DNA of 64,000 bases, taken from the NCBI RefSeq assembly GCF_051348905.1, contig NC_135233.1, positions 595,845,577-595,909,576 on the forward strand. Direction: 5' to 3'. How positions within the stretch are numbered: position 1 is the first letter of the stretch; each line of letters starts with the position of its first letter. A program made the position numbers and the translations under genes. Shown one piece after another: positions 29,412 to 39,060 of the stretch. The notes below the pieces were generated by a model that worked only from the letters and a program-made list of their open reading frames with translations, did not search any database and was not told the origin of the DNA. This DNA is from Ranitomeya variabilis. Taxonomy: Eukaryota > Chordata > Amphibia > Anura > Dendrobatidae.

Positions 29412-30180
29412 TGTTGTGAACTCTATTTCTGGGCTCCCTCTTGTGGTCACAAGTGGTACTGTGTGAGTGCTGTCTTTCTGCAGGTTTGTGACTGGCATCA
29501 GCAGTCTCGTTATCTGTGGGCTGGTTTTCTATTTAAGCTCACTTGGACTCTCAGTCTATGCCTGCTGTCAATGTATTCAGTGCTATTCTGATTCCTTCTG
29601 ACTACCTTGCTCCCAGTCTCTTCTAGAGAAGCTAAGTTTCCGTTTTGTTCATTTTTTGATCATCAGTGTTCTATATGTTTCTTGTCCAGCTTGCTAATAT
29701 GTGATTTCCCAGCTTGCTGGTAGCTCTGGGGGGCTGAGTTTCTCCCCCCACACCGTTAGTTGGTGTGGGGGTTCTTGATTTCTCAGCGTGGATATTTTGG
29801 TAGGGTTTTTTACTGACTGCACAGTTCGCTATCTGTCTTCTGCTATCTAGTATTAGCGGGCCTCATTTGCTGAATCTGTTTTCATTCCTACGTGTGTCTT
29901 TTCTCCTTACCTCACCGTTATTATTTGTTGGGGGCTTCCTATATCTTTGGGGTTATTTCTCTTGAGGCAAGTGAGGTCTTGCTTTCTCTTTAGGGGTAGT
30001 CAGTTTCTCAGGCTGCGTCGAGACGTCAAGGATTTTAGGCACGTTCACCGGCTACCTTTAGTGTGTTTGGATAGGATCAGGTTTTGCGGTCAGTCCAGTT
30101 ACCACCTCCCTAGAGCTCGTGTCTATGTTTAGTTACTTAGCTAGTATTTCCTGTGATCCCCAGCCACTGGGATCATAACA
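29412..30180. mobile_element. Second solo LTR, 769 bp, with 6-bp target duplication
   Basis: Starts TGTTGTGAACTC and ends GGGATCATAACA, flanked by GCTCCC at 29406-29411 and 30181-30186. Removing it restores the TTAA element phrase around CAGGGGCTCCCCAACGCAAC. Unrelated in sequence to the LTR at 27468. Solo remnant, family undetermined. Confidence 0.8.
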
Positions 30181-30653
30181 GCTCCCCAACGCAACATGGC
30201 GTCCCATCTTAATTCCAGCCAATTTTGCATTGAAAAGTCAAACGGCGCTCCTTCCCTTCTGAGCTCTGCCATGCACCCAAACAGTGGTTTACCCCCACAT
30301 ATGGGGTATCGGGGTACTCAGGACAAATTGCACAACAACTTTTGGGGTCCATTTTCTCCTGTTACCCTTTGTAAAATAAAACAAATTGGAGCTGAAGTAA
30401 TTTTTTGGTGAAAAAAAAATTAAATGTTCATTTTTTTAAAACATTCCAAAAATTCCTATGATGCACCAGAAGGGTTAATAAACTTCTTGAATGTGGTTTT
30501 GAGCACCTTGAGGGGTGCAGTTTTTAGAATGGTGTCACACTTGGGTATTTTCTATCATATAGACCCCTCAAAATGACTTCAAATGTGATGTGGTCCCTAA
30601 ATAAATGGTGTTGTAAAAATGAGAAATTGCTGGTCAGATTTTAACCCTTATAA

Positions 30654-30883
30654 GGCCGGGGACACACTTAACGTATAAAAAAACGGTCTGTTTTTCACGG
30701 CCGAGAATCGCACAAATGTTTCAAAAACAGTGATCCGTGTGCAGTGCGAGGATGCAATTTCCTCGCATCAAATGATCCGTGTGACATCCGTATGGCATCC
30801 GTATGCCGAGATTTTCTCGCAAGCTTGCAAAACCGACATCTAATGGATTTATGTGCTCAAATGTTCGGGAAAACATATATACA

Positions 30884-30952
<69 letters not shown>

Positions 30953-33200
30953 ATTGAGACACATATATATATATATTCTGTATTTATATTTCATTCAGCG
31001 CGATATCTGTGAACAGCCGGTAATTCAATTGCCGGCTTTGCATTTCTCCTTCACAAACCCGACAGGATATGAGACATGGTTTTCATACAGTAAACCATCT
31101 CATATTCCCATTTTTTTTGCATATTCCACACTACTAATGTTAGTAGTGTGTATGTGCAAAATTTGGCCGCTGTAGCTGCTCAAATAAAGGGTTAAATGGC
31201 GGAAAAAATTGGCGTGGGCTCCCGCGCAATTTTCTCCGCCAGAGTGGTAAAGCCAGTGACTGAGGGCAGATATTAATAGCCTAGAGAGGGTCCATGGTTA
31301 TTGGCCCCCCCGTGGCTACAAACATCTGCCCCCAGCCACCCCAGAAAAGGCACATCTGGAAGATGCGCCAATTCTGGCACTTGGCCACTCTCTTCCCACT
31401 CCCTGTAGCGGTGGGATATGGGGTAATGAAGGGTTAATGCCACCTTGCTATTGTAAGGTGACATTAAGCCAGATTAATAATGGAGAGGCGTCAATTATGT
31501 CACCTATCCATTATTAATCCAATTGTTTGAAAGGGTTAAAAAACACACACACACATGATTAAAAAGTATTTTAATGAAATAAACACAGCGGTTGTTTTAA
31601 TATTTTATTGCTCTCTCATTCCATTTTCAGACCCTCGCTTTGCAAAACAATAAACACACAATATACATACCCTCTCTGATGAACTGTCACGTCCCACGAA
31701 GTAATCCATCTGAAGGGGTTAACTAATATTACAGGCAGAGCTGCGATAATCCACTCGCTCGTGCCTGTAATCCCCGGGTGCTGAAAGGAAAGCAGTGATC
31801 TATACTTACATTCAGTCGCGGTGATGCGCCCCTGCTGGATGTTCTCATGAACTGCAGCCTGGGAACTTTTTCCCACGCTCCAGGTCATATGACTGGATGT
31901 TCTCATGAACTGCAGCCTGGGAACTTTTTCCCACGCTCCAGGTCATATGAGGACATCCACCAGGGGGCGCATCACCGCGACTGAAGGTAACTATAGGTCA
32001 TTGACCTACATTTCCTTCAGTCGCGGTGATGCGCCCCCTGGTGGATGTCCTCATATGACCTGGAGCCTGGGGAAAAGTTCCCAGGCTGCAGTTCATGAGA
32101 ACATCCAGCAGGGGCGCATCACCGCGACTGAATGTAAGTACACATCACTGCTTTCCTTTCAGCACCCGGGGATTACAGGCACGAGCGAGTGGTTTATCGC
32201 AGCTCTGCCTGTAATATTAGTTAACCCCTTCAGATGGATTACTTCGTGGGACGTGACAGTTCATCAGAGAGGGTATGTATGTTGTGTGTTTATTGTTTTG
32301 CCAAGCGAGGGTCTGAAAATGGAATGAGAGAGCAATAAAATATTAAAACAACCGCTGTGTTTATTTCATTAAAATACTTTTAAATCATGTGTGTGTGTGT
32401 TTTTTAACCCTTTCATACAATTGGATTAATAATGGATAGGTGTCATAATTGACGCCTCTCCATTATTAATCTGGCTTAATGTCACCTTACAATAGCAAGG
32501 TGGCATTAACCCTTCATTACCCCATAGCCCACCGCTACAGGGAGTGGGAAGAGAGTGGCCAAGTGCCAGAATTGGCGCATCTTCCAGATGTGCCTTTTCT
32601 GGGGTGGCTGGGGGCAGATGTTTGTAGCCATGGGGGGGCCAATAACCATGGACCCTCTCCTGGCTATTAATATCTGCCCTCAGTCACTGGCTTTACCATT
32701 CTGGCGGAGAAAATTGCGCGGGAGCCCACGCCAATTTTTTCCGCCATTTAACCCTTTATTTGAGCAGCTACAGCGGCCAAATTTTGCACATACACACTAC
32801 TAACATTAGTAGTGTGGAATATGCAAAAAAAAGGGGATATGAGATGGTTTACTGTATGTAAACCATGTCTCATATCCTGTCGGGTTTGTGAAGGAGAAAT
32901 GCAAAGCCGGCAATTGAATTACCGGCTTTTCTATAGAACACCGCTGCGTATTTCTCGCAATGCACACGCATGGTCCGTGTGTAATCCGATTTTTTCTCGC
33001 ACCCATAGACTTGCATTGGCGAGTCTCGGCCGAGATACGCTGACAATCGCAGCCTGCTGCGAGTTCCCTCGGATCCGAAATACGGTGGAGAAAATATCGG
33101 ATGATGGGAGCTGCACCATAGATTAACATTGGGCCGAGTGCTATGCGATTTTTTTATCGCATAGCACTCGTCCGTATTACGGTCTAGTGTGACCCCGGCC
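30654..33200. mobile_element. 2.5-kb foldback element with TAA duplication (Harbinger-type)
   Basis: Ends GGCCGGGGACACACTTAA and AGTGTGACCCCGGCC, flanked by TAA (30651-30653 and 33201-33203). Most of the interior is one inverted repeat centred near 32000, with arms of roughly 0.95 kb (left 31010-31990, right 32010-32940). They match almost base for base, including CATGGTTATTGGCCCCCC / GGGGGGGCCAATAACCATG. A 58-bp segment is tandemly doubled in the left arm only (about 31836-31951). A (TA)n microsatellite lies at 30886-30948. No transposase frame. Confidence 0.85.
30886..30975. repeat. (TA)n microsatellite
   Basis: About 31 TA units, then CATTGAGACACATATATATA. Confidence 0.95.
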
Positions 33201-33378
33201 TAACTCCTTAACAAAAAAAAGTTTTGTTTCCAAAATTGTGCTGATGTAAAGTAGACATGTGGGAAATGTTACTTATTAAGTATTTTGTGTGACATATTTC
33301 TGTGATTTAAGGGCATAAAAATTCAAAGTTGGAAAATTGTGAAATTTTCAACATTTTCGCCAAATTTCCGTTTTTTTC

Positions 33379-34102
33379 ACAAATAAACGCAATAAACACC
33401 TATAAATAGCGAATTTAATTACGTCTAAGCAATATTAATCATACACACCAAAAAGGGATGCTAGACTGCACTAATAATATAATGTCAACTTTATTAAAGA
33501 ACAGGTAAAACCGAATACATAAAAAATGAGACACCACAGAGAACAGACACAACTGGAAGGGATGGCTGGAAAATAAGTGGCTAACATAGAACAACTACCT
33601 CCCAATACGATATCAAAGCAGATAGTAATAGCACTCAACCAGTTCCAAAATATAACTACCGATATGGTGACTGAAAAAGTGCAACAGTGCAATCAATCAG
33701 ACAATAAATTAATAAATATTCACAAATGTGAGGTAGTACCAAGTGGTATACTATATATTATATATTATAAGAAGTATGTAAAAAGCATCAGTCAGCATAT
33801 CGGAAAGTATATCATACATCCATTAGTACATACCAGGAGGAACTTATTTACCTAATAGATGCCACCAGCCAGGGACCCGACCACACCCAACGCGCGTTTC
33901 GCTAGGAAAGCTTCGTCCAGGGGTCCTGGTCCATAGTTGTTCTATGTTAGCCACTTATTTTCCAGCCATCCCTTCCAGTTGTGTCTGTTCTCTGTGGTGT
34001 CTCATTTTTTATGTATTCGGTTTTACCTGTTCTTTAATAAAGTTGACATTATATTATTAGTGCAGTCTAGCATCCCTTTTTGGTGTGTACAAATAAACGC
34101 AA
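33379..34102 (-). mobile_element. Penelope-like retroelement fragment with hammerhead-like motif
   Basis: A 696-bp insertion (33393-34088) flanked by the 14-bp duplication ACAAATAAACGCAA, suggesting target-primed insertion. Two 155-bp arms are inverted copies (33443-33597 and 33934-34088; CACACCAAAAAGGGATGCTA and its mirror). On minus, CTGGACGAAGC followed by GCGAAAC and GCGCGTTGGG resembles the CUGANGA / GAAA core of hammerhead ribozymes known from Penelope terminal repeats, with one extra G. No reverse transcriptase remains. Confidence 0.5.
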
Positions 34103-34285
34103 GTTATATCGAAGAAATTTTACCACTATCATGAAATACAATATGTCACGAGAAAACAATGTCAGAATCGCTAAGATCTGTTGAAGCGTTCCAGAGTTAT
34201 AACCTCATAAAGGGACAGTGGTCAGAATTGTAAAAATTGGCCCGGTCATAAACGTGCAAACCACCCTCGGGGCTTAAGGGGTTAA

Positions 34286-34680
34286 TGTAAAGTGACCTGA
34301 CAGAAATGACAAATTGTATTCTTACCACCTAAATGTCGCTGACTTCTGAACAGACCACTGTAGCCGTCAGACTCTAAGGCGGCTATTTGGCTGTGGCTAA
34401 CATCAGGACCACACAATCGTGATATCTGGGTGACAATGAGGTTAAATAGGAAGCCCCCACACTATGTTAACCATTTATATGATGTATTCACTTTTGACAG
34501 CAGCATCTAAGGGGTTAAACAGATATGAACGGTGCTAACGCTGATCGTGGCTGATTCAGCAAGTTGTCAGTTATAGTGTCCAGCCGACAGCTGCTGGATT
34601 GTCACCTGTATGGGGATGCTATTCTTATATCTCAAGTCAGTAAAAAGACGTATTGCCGGTCATTAAGGGGTTAAACCCCA
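34286..34680. mobile_element. Right end of an older dispersed repeat
   Basis: Non-coding, ending GCCGGTCATTAAGGGGTTAA, which resembles the end of the giant TTAA element. The matching left part may be the sequence at 19047-19116 (AACTGCTGTCAGGTAG, mirrored loosely by TGACCTGACAG at 34293). It would be the older element into which the giant one jumped. Confidence 0.4.
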
Positions 34681-34688
34681 GTTCTGCA

Positions 34689-35160
34689 CTCACCATTCTG
34701 CTGGTGCAGTCACTGTGTACATACATTACATTACTGATCCTGAGTTACATCCTGTATTATACTCCAGAGCTGCACTCACTATTCTACTGGTACAGTCACT
34801 GTGTACATACATTGCATTACTGATCCTGAGTTACATCCTGTATTATACCCCAGAGCTGCACTCACTATTCTGCTGGTGCAGTCACTGTGTACATACATTA
34901 CATTACTGATCCTGAGTTATATCCTGTATTATACTCCAGAGCTGCACTCACTATTCTACTGGTACAGTCACTGTGTACATACATTGCATTACTGATCATG
35001 AGTTACATCCTGTATTATACCCCAGAGCTGCACTCACTATTCTGCTGGTGCAGTCACTGTGTACATACATTACATTACTAATCCTGAGTCATCTCCTGTA
35101 TTATACCCCTACATTACATTGCTTATGCAGTATTATGCTCCAGAGCTGCACTCACTACTG
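34689..35160. repeat. 86-bp satellite, block 2, inverted orientation
   Basis: Five to six copies of the 86-bp unit as the reverse complement (CTGGTGCAGTCACTGTGTAC, TACTGATCCTGAGTTACATC), exact 86-bp spacing for the first four, degenerate at 35080-35160. It lies about 550 bp upstream of the SDR gene. Confidence 0.9.
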
Positions 35161-35640
35161 CCTACCATTGGTGTTATCCCCTGGGAAATCCTCCTGATTA
35201 ACCTTCGTTTTCTGTTGTTACTTTTCATCCTGTGTTTATGTAACATTATATAAAACGTTCCGTTTCCTGACCGACCACCAGGTGGCGCTCTCTGACAGCA
35301 CAGTCTCCAGTCTCGCTTACAATAAGGCACTTTTTCTTTTTTTCCCATAAACTTTTCCTGCCTTATTAACCCTTCTTTCTCCAATCCATTATCCTTGACC
35401 GTTCATAGGTAGATGTTGGCCATTCGCTTTAGATTTTATCGCGTTATGTAGTCACTCCCCCGAAGAGCTTGCAATCAATCTAGAATTTTCCTGTAGCAGT
35501 TAAGTGTCCCCCTGATTGCCGGCTTCCAGGGTACATTGGTGTGCGACAGGGTCAGGAGGGTGGTGCTTGGAGGGTGGGATTTGGTGGGTTTGGTAGGGGT
35601 GGGAGTCTTTGGGGAGGTACCACGCTCACTATTAATATTG
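35161..35640. other. Upstream region of the SDR gene
   Basis: Unique-looking. CCCTGATTGCCGG occurs at about 35511 and again at 35659, next to the start of the gene, so a small duplication is possible. Confidence 0.4.
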
Positions 35641-35644
35641 AGCC

Positions 35645-35650
35645 TATATA
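35645..35650 (+). promoter_or_regulatory. TATA-like box of the SDR gene
   Basis: CCTATATAGCC, 63 bp before the ATG. It would place the start site near 35675. Inferred from position only. Confidence 0.4.
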
Positions 35651-35712
35651 GCCAACCTCCCTGATTGCCGGTAGACGCTGCGGTCCAGAGTTCTGCTGCT
35701 GAGCCGCTCACT

Positions 35713-37884
35713 ATGTCCACGTCACAGAGGCTGGTGCTGGTCCTCGGCGGAGCTGGTACTGTTGGGTCTGGGATTGTGAAAGGTCTTCTGGAGAGAGGTA
35801 GGGCCGAGCTCGTCTTATGGGACAGGCGGCCGATCTCCAGTCCTAAGCTTTGTCCTCGTCTTGTGCCGCAGGGTTCCAGGTGGCCGTGATTTCCCGAGAT
35901 GACGCCCGCTTGGAGAAGCTGACGAGTTTTGTGCCAGCGCAGTACAGAGAAAGTCTTCACACCCTGGTTGGAGATGTGGGTAAGACCCGTCTAGGAGAAG
36001 CAAGGAGGCGTCACACCTGTATGTCTATGAACAATGTTGGGATTTCAGCTCTGGAGCACACACTGAATCGCATTTGTTCTGTTTGTCCTTTATTTCCATG
36101 CACAGTCTGTGATCTTACTTTCTGCCCAGGGGAGGGGGTCGACTGCGGCGCTGTCTGGCTCGCTGACCCCATTTTTTGTGTTTTGGTTTTGTGCAGGCTC
36201 GGAGCAGGGAGCACAGGAGGCGGCAGCGGCTCTGGTCAGCAGAGCAGGAAAAGTGACCGATGTGGTGTCTTCGCTGGGATTCAGCTGGTGGCAGGGTGGT
36301 CCGCCACACACACAGTCGTTGCAGGAGCTGCAGAGGGTACGGTGCCAGAACTATTTCTTGTTATTACATTGCATGTAGCTGTTACCATCATCCCTGCTGC
36401 ATGGGGTTTGTATGAAGAGCTGACAGTCTAAGGTAACGTTCACATTTGCGTTGTTGGGCGCAGCGTCATCGACGGATACCGACGCATGCGTCATGCGCCC
36501 CTATCTTTAACATGGGGGGCGCATGGACATGTGCCGGTATGCGTTGTCAAGCGTTTTGTGACACATGCGTCATTTGGGCGCAACAGTCAAGGCGCAGCCG
36601 ACGCTATATGATGCAGTTTTTTCTGCGGCAAATTTCATGTTAACGTCGAACGCATGCGTCACAAAACGCTGCGTTGTGTATGCGTTATGCGTTGCGTTGA
36701 CGACGCTGCGCCCAACAACGCAAATGTGAACGTAGCCTAAGTACGGAAGGACGGGCACTGAGCTTGGAATTGTACAGTCCTATGTAACTGACAGGTCGCA
36801 TATTGCCACGTTGCAAGCACCGGTGCTAGATGAGATGCTCATATGTACTGCACGTTACTGACTGCTCTGCTGCACGTTACTGACTCTACTGTATGTGTAC
36901 TGTAAGTTACTGACTCTGCTCTGCTGCACATTACTGACTTGGCTCTGCTGCATGTGTACTGCACGTTACTGACTCGGCTCTGCTTCATGTGTGCTGCACT
37001 TTACTTTTTGCTCTGCTTCACGTTACTGATTCAGCTTTGCTGCATGTGTGCTGCACGTTACTGATTTGGCTCTGCTTCATGTGTGCTGCACTTTACTTTT
37101 TGCTCTGCTGCACATGTGCTGCACGTTATTGACTTGGCTCTGCTGCACATGTGCTGCAGGTTACTGACTCGGCTCTGCTTTACGTGTGCTGCGCGTTACT
37201 ACCTCGGCGTTGCTGCACATGTGCTGCACGTTACTGACTCGGCTCTGTTGCACGTGTGTGACCCACTCATCACCAGTTCATCTCCACTACATCTTACAAA
37301 CTCGGCACTGCTGTATCTGCAGTCACACAGCCGGACACTGCTTGATAGACAGGTCCACATATTGCCGGAAATTAAGTAGCAGGTAATTTGCTCTGCGCCG
37401 TTCATAACATAAAGGACAAAGATCGTCAGACTGTGCAACAATGGGCGGATAGAGGAAGGGGCAACAGATCTGCACAGACTGAAGGGGTGATAATAGGATC
37501 TGCAACAGACATATACAAGATATTCCACCAATTACAATCATAATGTAGCAGAGCTGGACGGTTTTCTATCATATACCGATATATCCCGTCACTGCACTTT
37601 GTGCCGAAATCATAGATTCTCAACGTTTCCCCGAACTTCAGGAATGAATGCAGATAATGGCATCAGCTCACGGATCCATTCTGTCCCTGTAGGTGCTGGA
37701 TACTTTACTTCTGAGCACATTCACGTCCTGGAAGGCTTTCTTTCCCTTGATAAAAGATAATCCAAGTGGAACATACACCTTTATTACCGGTAGGTGATTG
37801 TCAGAGGGTCTGTCATTGGTTAATAAAAAAAAAATGTGTGTATATGTATGTATGTGTGTGTATGTATGTATGTGTGTGTATGTA

Positions 37885-37971
<87 letters not shown>

Positions 37972-38575
37972 TGTATATATGTGTTCCGATCTGAACTGTC
38001 AATCATCAGGAGCACATCGGTCCCCGGCACGAGGCTAGGGAGCTCTGTGCTCCTGAAGATCTATTAGTGAATGTCTGCAATGTCCAGTGTATTTTATGTG
38101 AAATTCATGCCGTTTTTCATGTGACCCTAGGGGGCGCTGGCGAGCGTTTGCTTATGCCGGGCACTGGATTCCTAACCTTGGGCGCAGCGGGAGCGCTGGC
38201 GTTTTCTCAAGTGATCCGGGAGGAGTATCCTGATGTTCCTTGTAAACTGAATGAGGTTAGTGCTAAATTTGGGAGGGATGTAGGGAAGGAGTTAGAATTT
38301 TGATGTAATAACATGGATCATTTTGGGTCAGGGAATTATTCCAATGAACGGTTGTAGATCATATGGTTCCAAAATTGGCTGTTTTTTGCCGTTATCAGGT
38401 AAAAATCAACATGGGGGTGGCTCCTCCCGAGCGCCTCGGGCCCGGGTACGTGAGTCATTTGGAGGTAGGAGAAGCCGTTGCGTCGTTGGTGGAGAAACGG
38501 AGGGTGTCCCACACGGTGCTCTGCGCCAACTCCACCACCGACCTCAAGACACTCATCTTAGAAGGGAAGCTGTGA
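35713..38575 (+). CDS. Atypical short-chain dehydrogenase/reductase (SDR)-fold protein, 243 aa
   Basis: Six exons: 35713-35797, 35872-35979, 36197-36336, 37693-37789, 38131-38255, 38399-38575; GT/AG borders and phases agree, 732 nt including TGA. The N-terminus RLVLVLGGAGTVGSG is a Rossmann nucleotide-binding turn, and TLVGDVG carries the Asp seen after beta-3 in SDRs. The later segment TYTFITGGAGERLLMPG resembles the SDR catalytic strand. Where SDRs have Tyr-x3-Lys, this protein reads GFLTLGAAGALAFS, so the usual Tyr and Lys are absent. The C-terminus has VKINMGVAPPERLGPGYV and ends LILEGKL. No signal peptide or membrane segment. I do not recognise a named vertebrate gene. In the human order as I know it, no gene lies here between SPATA2L and VPS9D1. 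Function unknown; a bound NAD(P) is likely. Confidence 0.85.
36432..36737. mobile_element. Harbinger-type MITE in SDR intron 3
   Basis: Terminal inverted repeats GGTAACGTTCACATTTGCGT and ACGCAAATGTGAACGTAGCC, extending through GTTGGGCGCAGCGTC. The 3-bp duplication TAA is at 36429-36431 and 36738-36740. 306 bp, non-coding. Confidence 0.85.
36838..37285. repeat. Degenerate minisatellite in SDR intron 3
   Basis: Irregular units of about 30-37 bp around CTGCACGTTACTGACTCGGC, TCTGCTGCATGTGTG. About twelve copies, strongly diverged. Confidence 0.8.
37286..37692 (+). other. Rest of SDR intron 3
   Basis: Unique-looking intron sequence up to the acceptor CCTGTAG. No element end or coding similarity seen. 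Confidence 0.4.
37830..37982. repeat. (GTAT)n/(TA)n microsatellite in SDR intron 4
   Basis: GTATGTATGTGTGTGTATG-type repeats then about 35 TA units. Confidence 0.95.
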
Positions 38576-39060
38576 GAATTGGGCACACCAAACCTGGTTC
38601 ATATCCCATATGCACTGCCACAAACCCATCTACCACCACTGCCAAGACCACCACTGATCCATCTCCGGAGCGTGGGTTTTCTACATGCTCCCTATGGGTC
38701 GGAGATCCATCAATTAAGGGGCACCACCATTTTTTCCAATCCCTTATGGGCACGGAACCAGCTGCAACCTGAACAATCCCTTGAAGAAAGTACTAATCTG
38801 GATCTGTTCTACTAAGCCGCCGACGGTTTAGGACGACGTGTAAAATCCAGCTTGTATTATCTTTTTTTAACATTTTTTTTTCCTCTGGGAGTTTCATAAT
38901 GACGAGATAATTTTCATACATTCATCCCCTGCCCATCTGTCGTAATCTCTGATGGCTCCTACCAGCTTTATAGATATATAATATTAACCCCCTTGTTCCC
39001 GCTTTTTTACCAATCCAATCTCCGATTCATGTGAATTCAATAAATCTTGATGAAATTTTA
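38576..39060 (+). other. SDR gene 3' UTR
   Basis: Runs from the TGA to the AATAAA at 39039-39044, giving a UTR of about 480 bp, followed by a T-rich stretch. Confidence 0.65.
39039..39044 (+). terminator. Poly(A) signal of the SDR gene
   Basis: AATAAA in TTCAATAAATCTTGATG, followed by ATTTTATTTTTGCATGTTCG. Confidence 0.6.

Larger units (their letters stand above)
20736..30395. repeat. Four ~385-bp internal tandem repeats of the TTAA element, split by insertions
   Basis: Each unit has GTTTAGGCACATCAGGGGCT, a CATGGCG/TGACACC line, GCGCTCCTTCC, CACATATGGGGTATCAGCGT, ACTCAGGACAAATTGGACAA, TTGTTACCCTTGGGAAAATA and an AT-rich end. Starts are near 20738, 27150, 28998 and 29381. Once the LTRs and the DIRS element are removed, the spacing is about 385 bp. 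Confidence 0.8.
19117..34285. mobile_element. Giant TTAA-flanked non-coding element with nested insertions
   Basis: Left end TTAACCCCTTAATCCCATTG, right end GGGGCTTAAGGGGTTAA: inverted CCCCTTAA termini bordered by TTAA (19117-19120 and 34282-34285), as in piggyBac- or Kolobok-type elements. Without insertions (DIRS, two LTRs, foldback element, Penelope-like piece) it would be about 4 kb. Order: a GC-rich hairpin-rich head (19130-19625) with repeated pairs such as GATCGCTGATCTGACAC / GTGTCAGATCAGCGATC; an AT-rich stretch with evenly spaced phrases such as AACGACCCGACCTATAAAAC; telomere-like repeats; four ~385-bp internal repeats; an AT-rich tail. No open frame looks like a transposase. It lies in an older repeat ending CATTAAGGGGTTAA near 34678. 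Confidence 0.75.

Noticed and set aside
32806-33129. Paired open frames on both strands of about 105 codons
   Set aside because: They cover one end of the foldback element and the inverted arms produce mirrored frames. Not a gene.
35665-35712. Upstream in-frame extension of the SDR gene starting at a non-ATG codon
   Set aside because: The codon at 35665 is TTG. The ATG at 35713 leads directly into the Rossmann strand, so it was chosen as the start.
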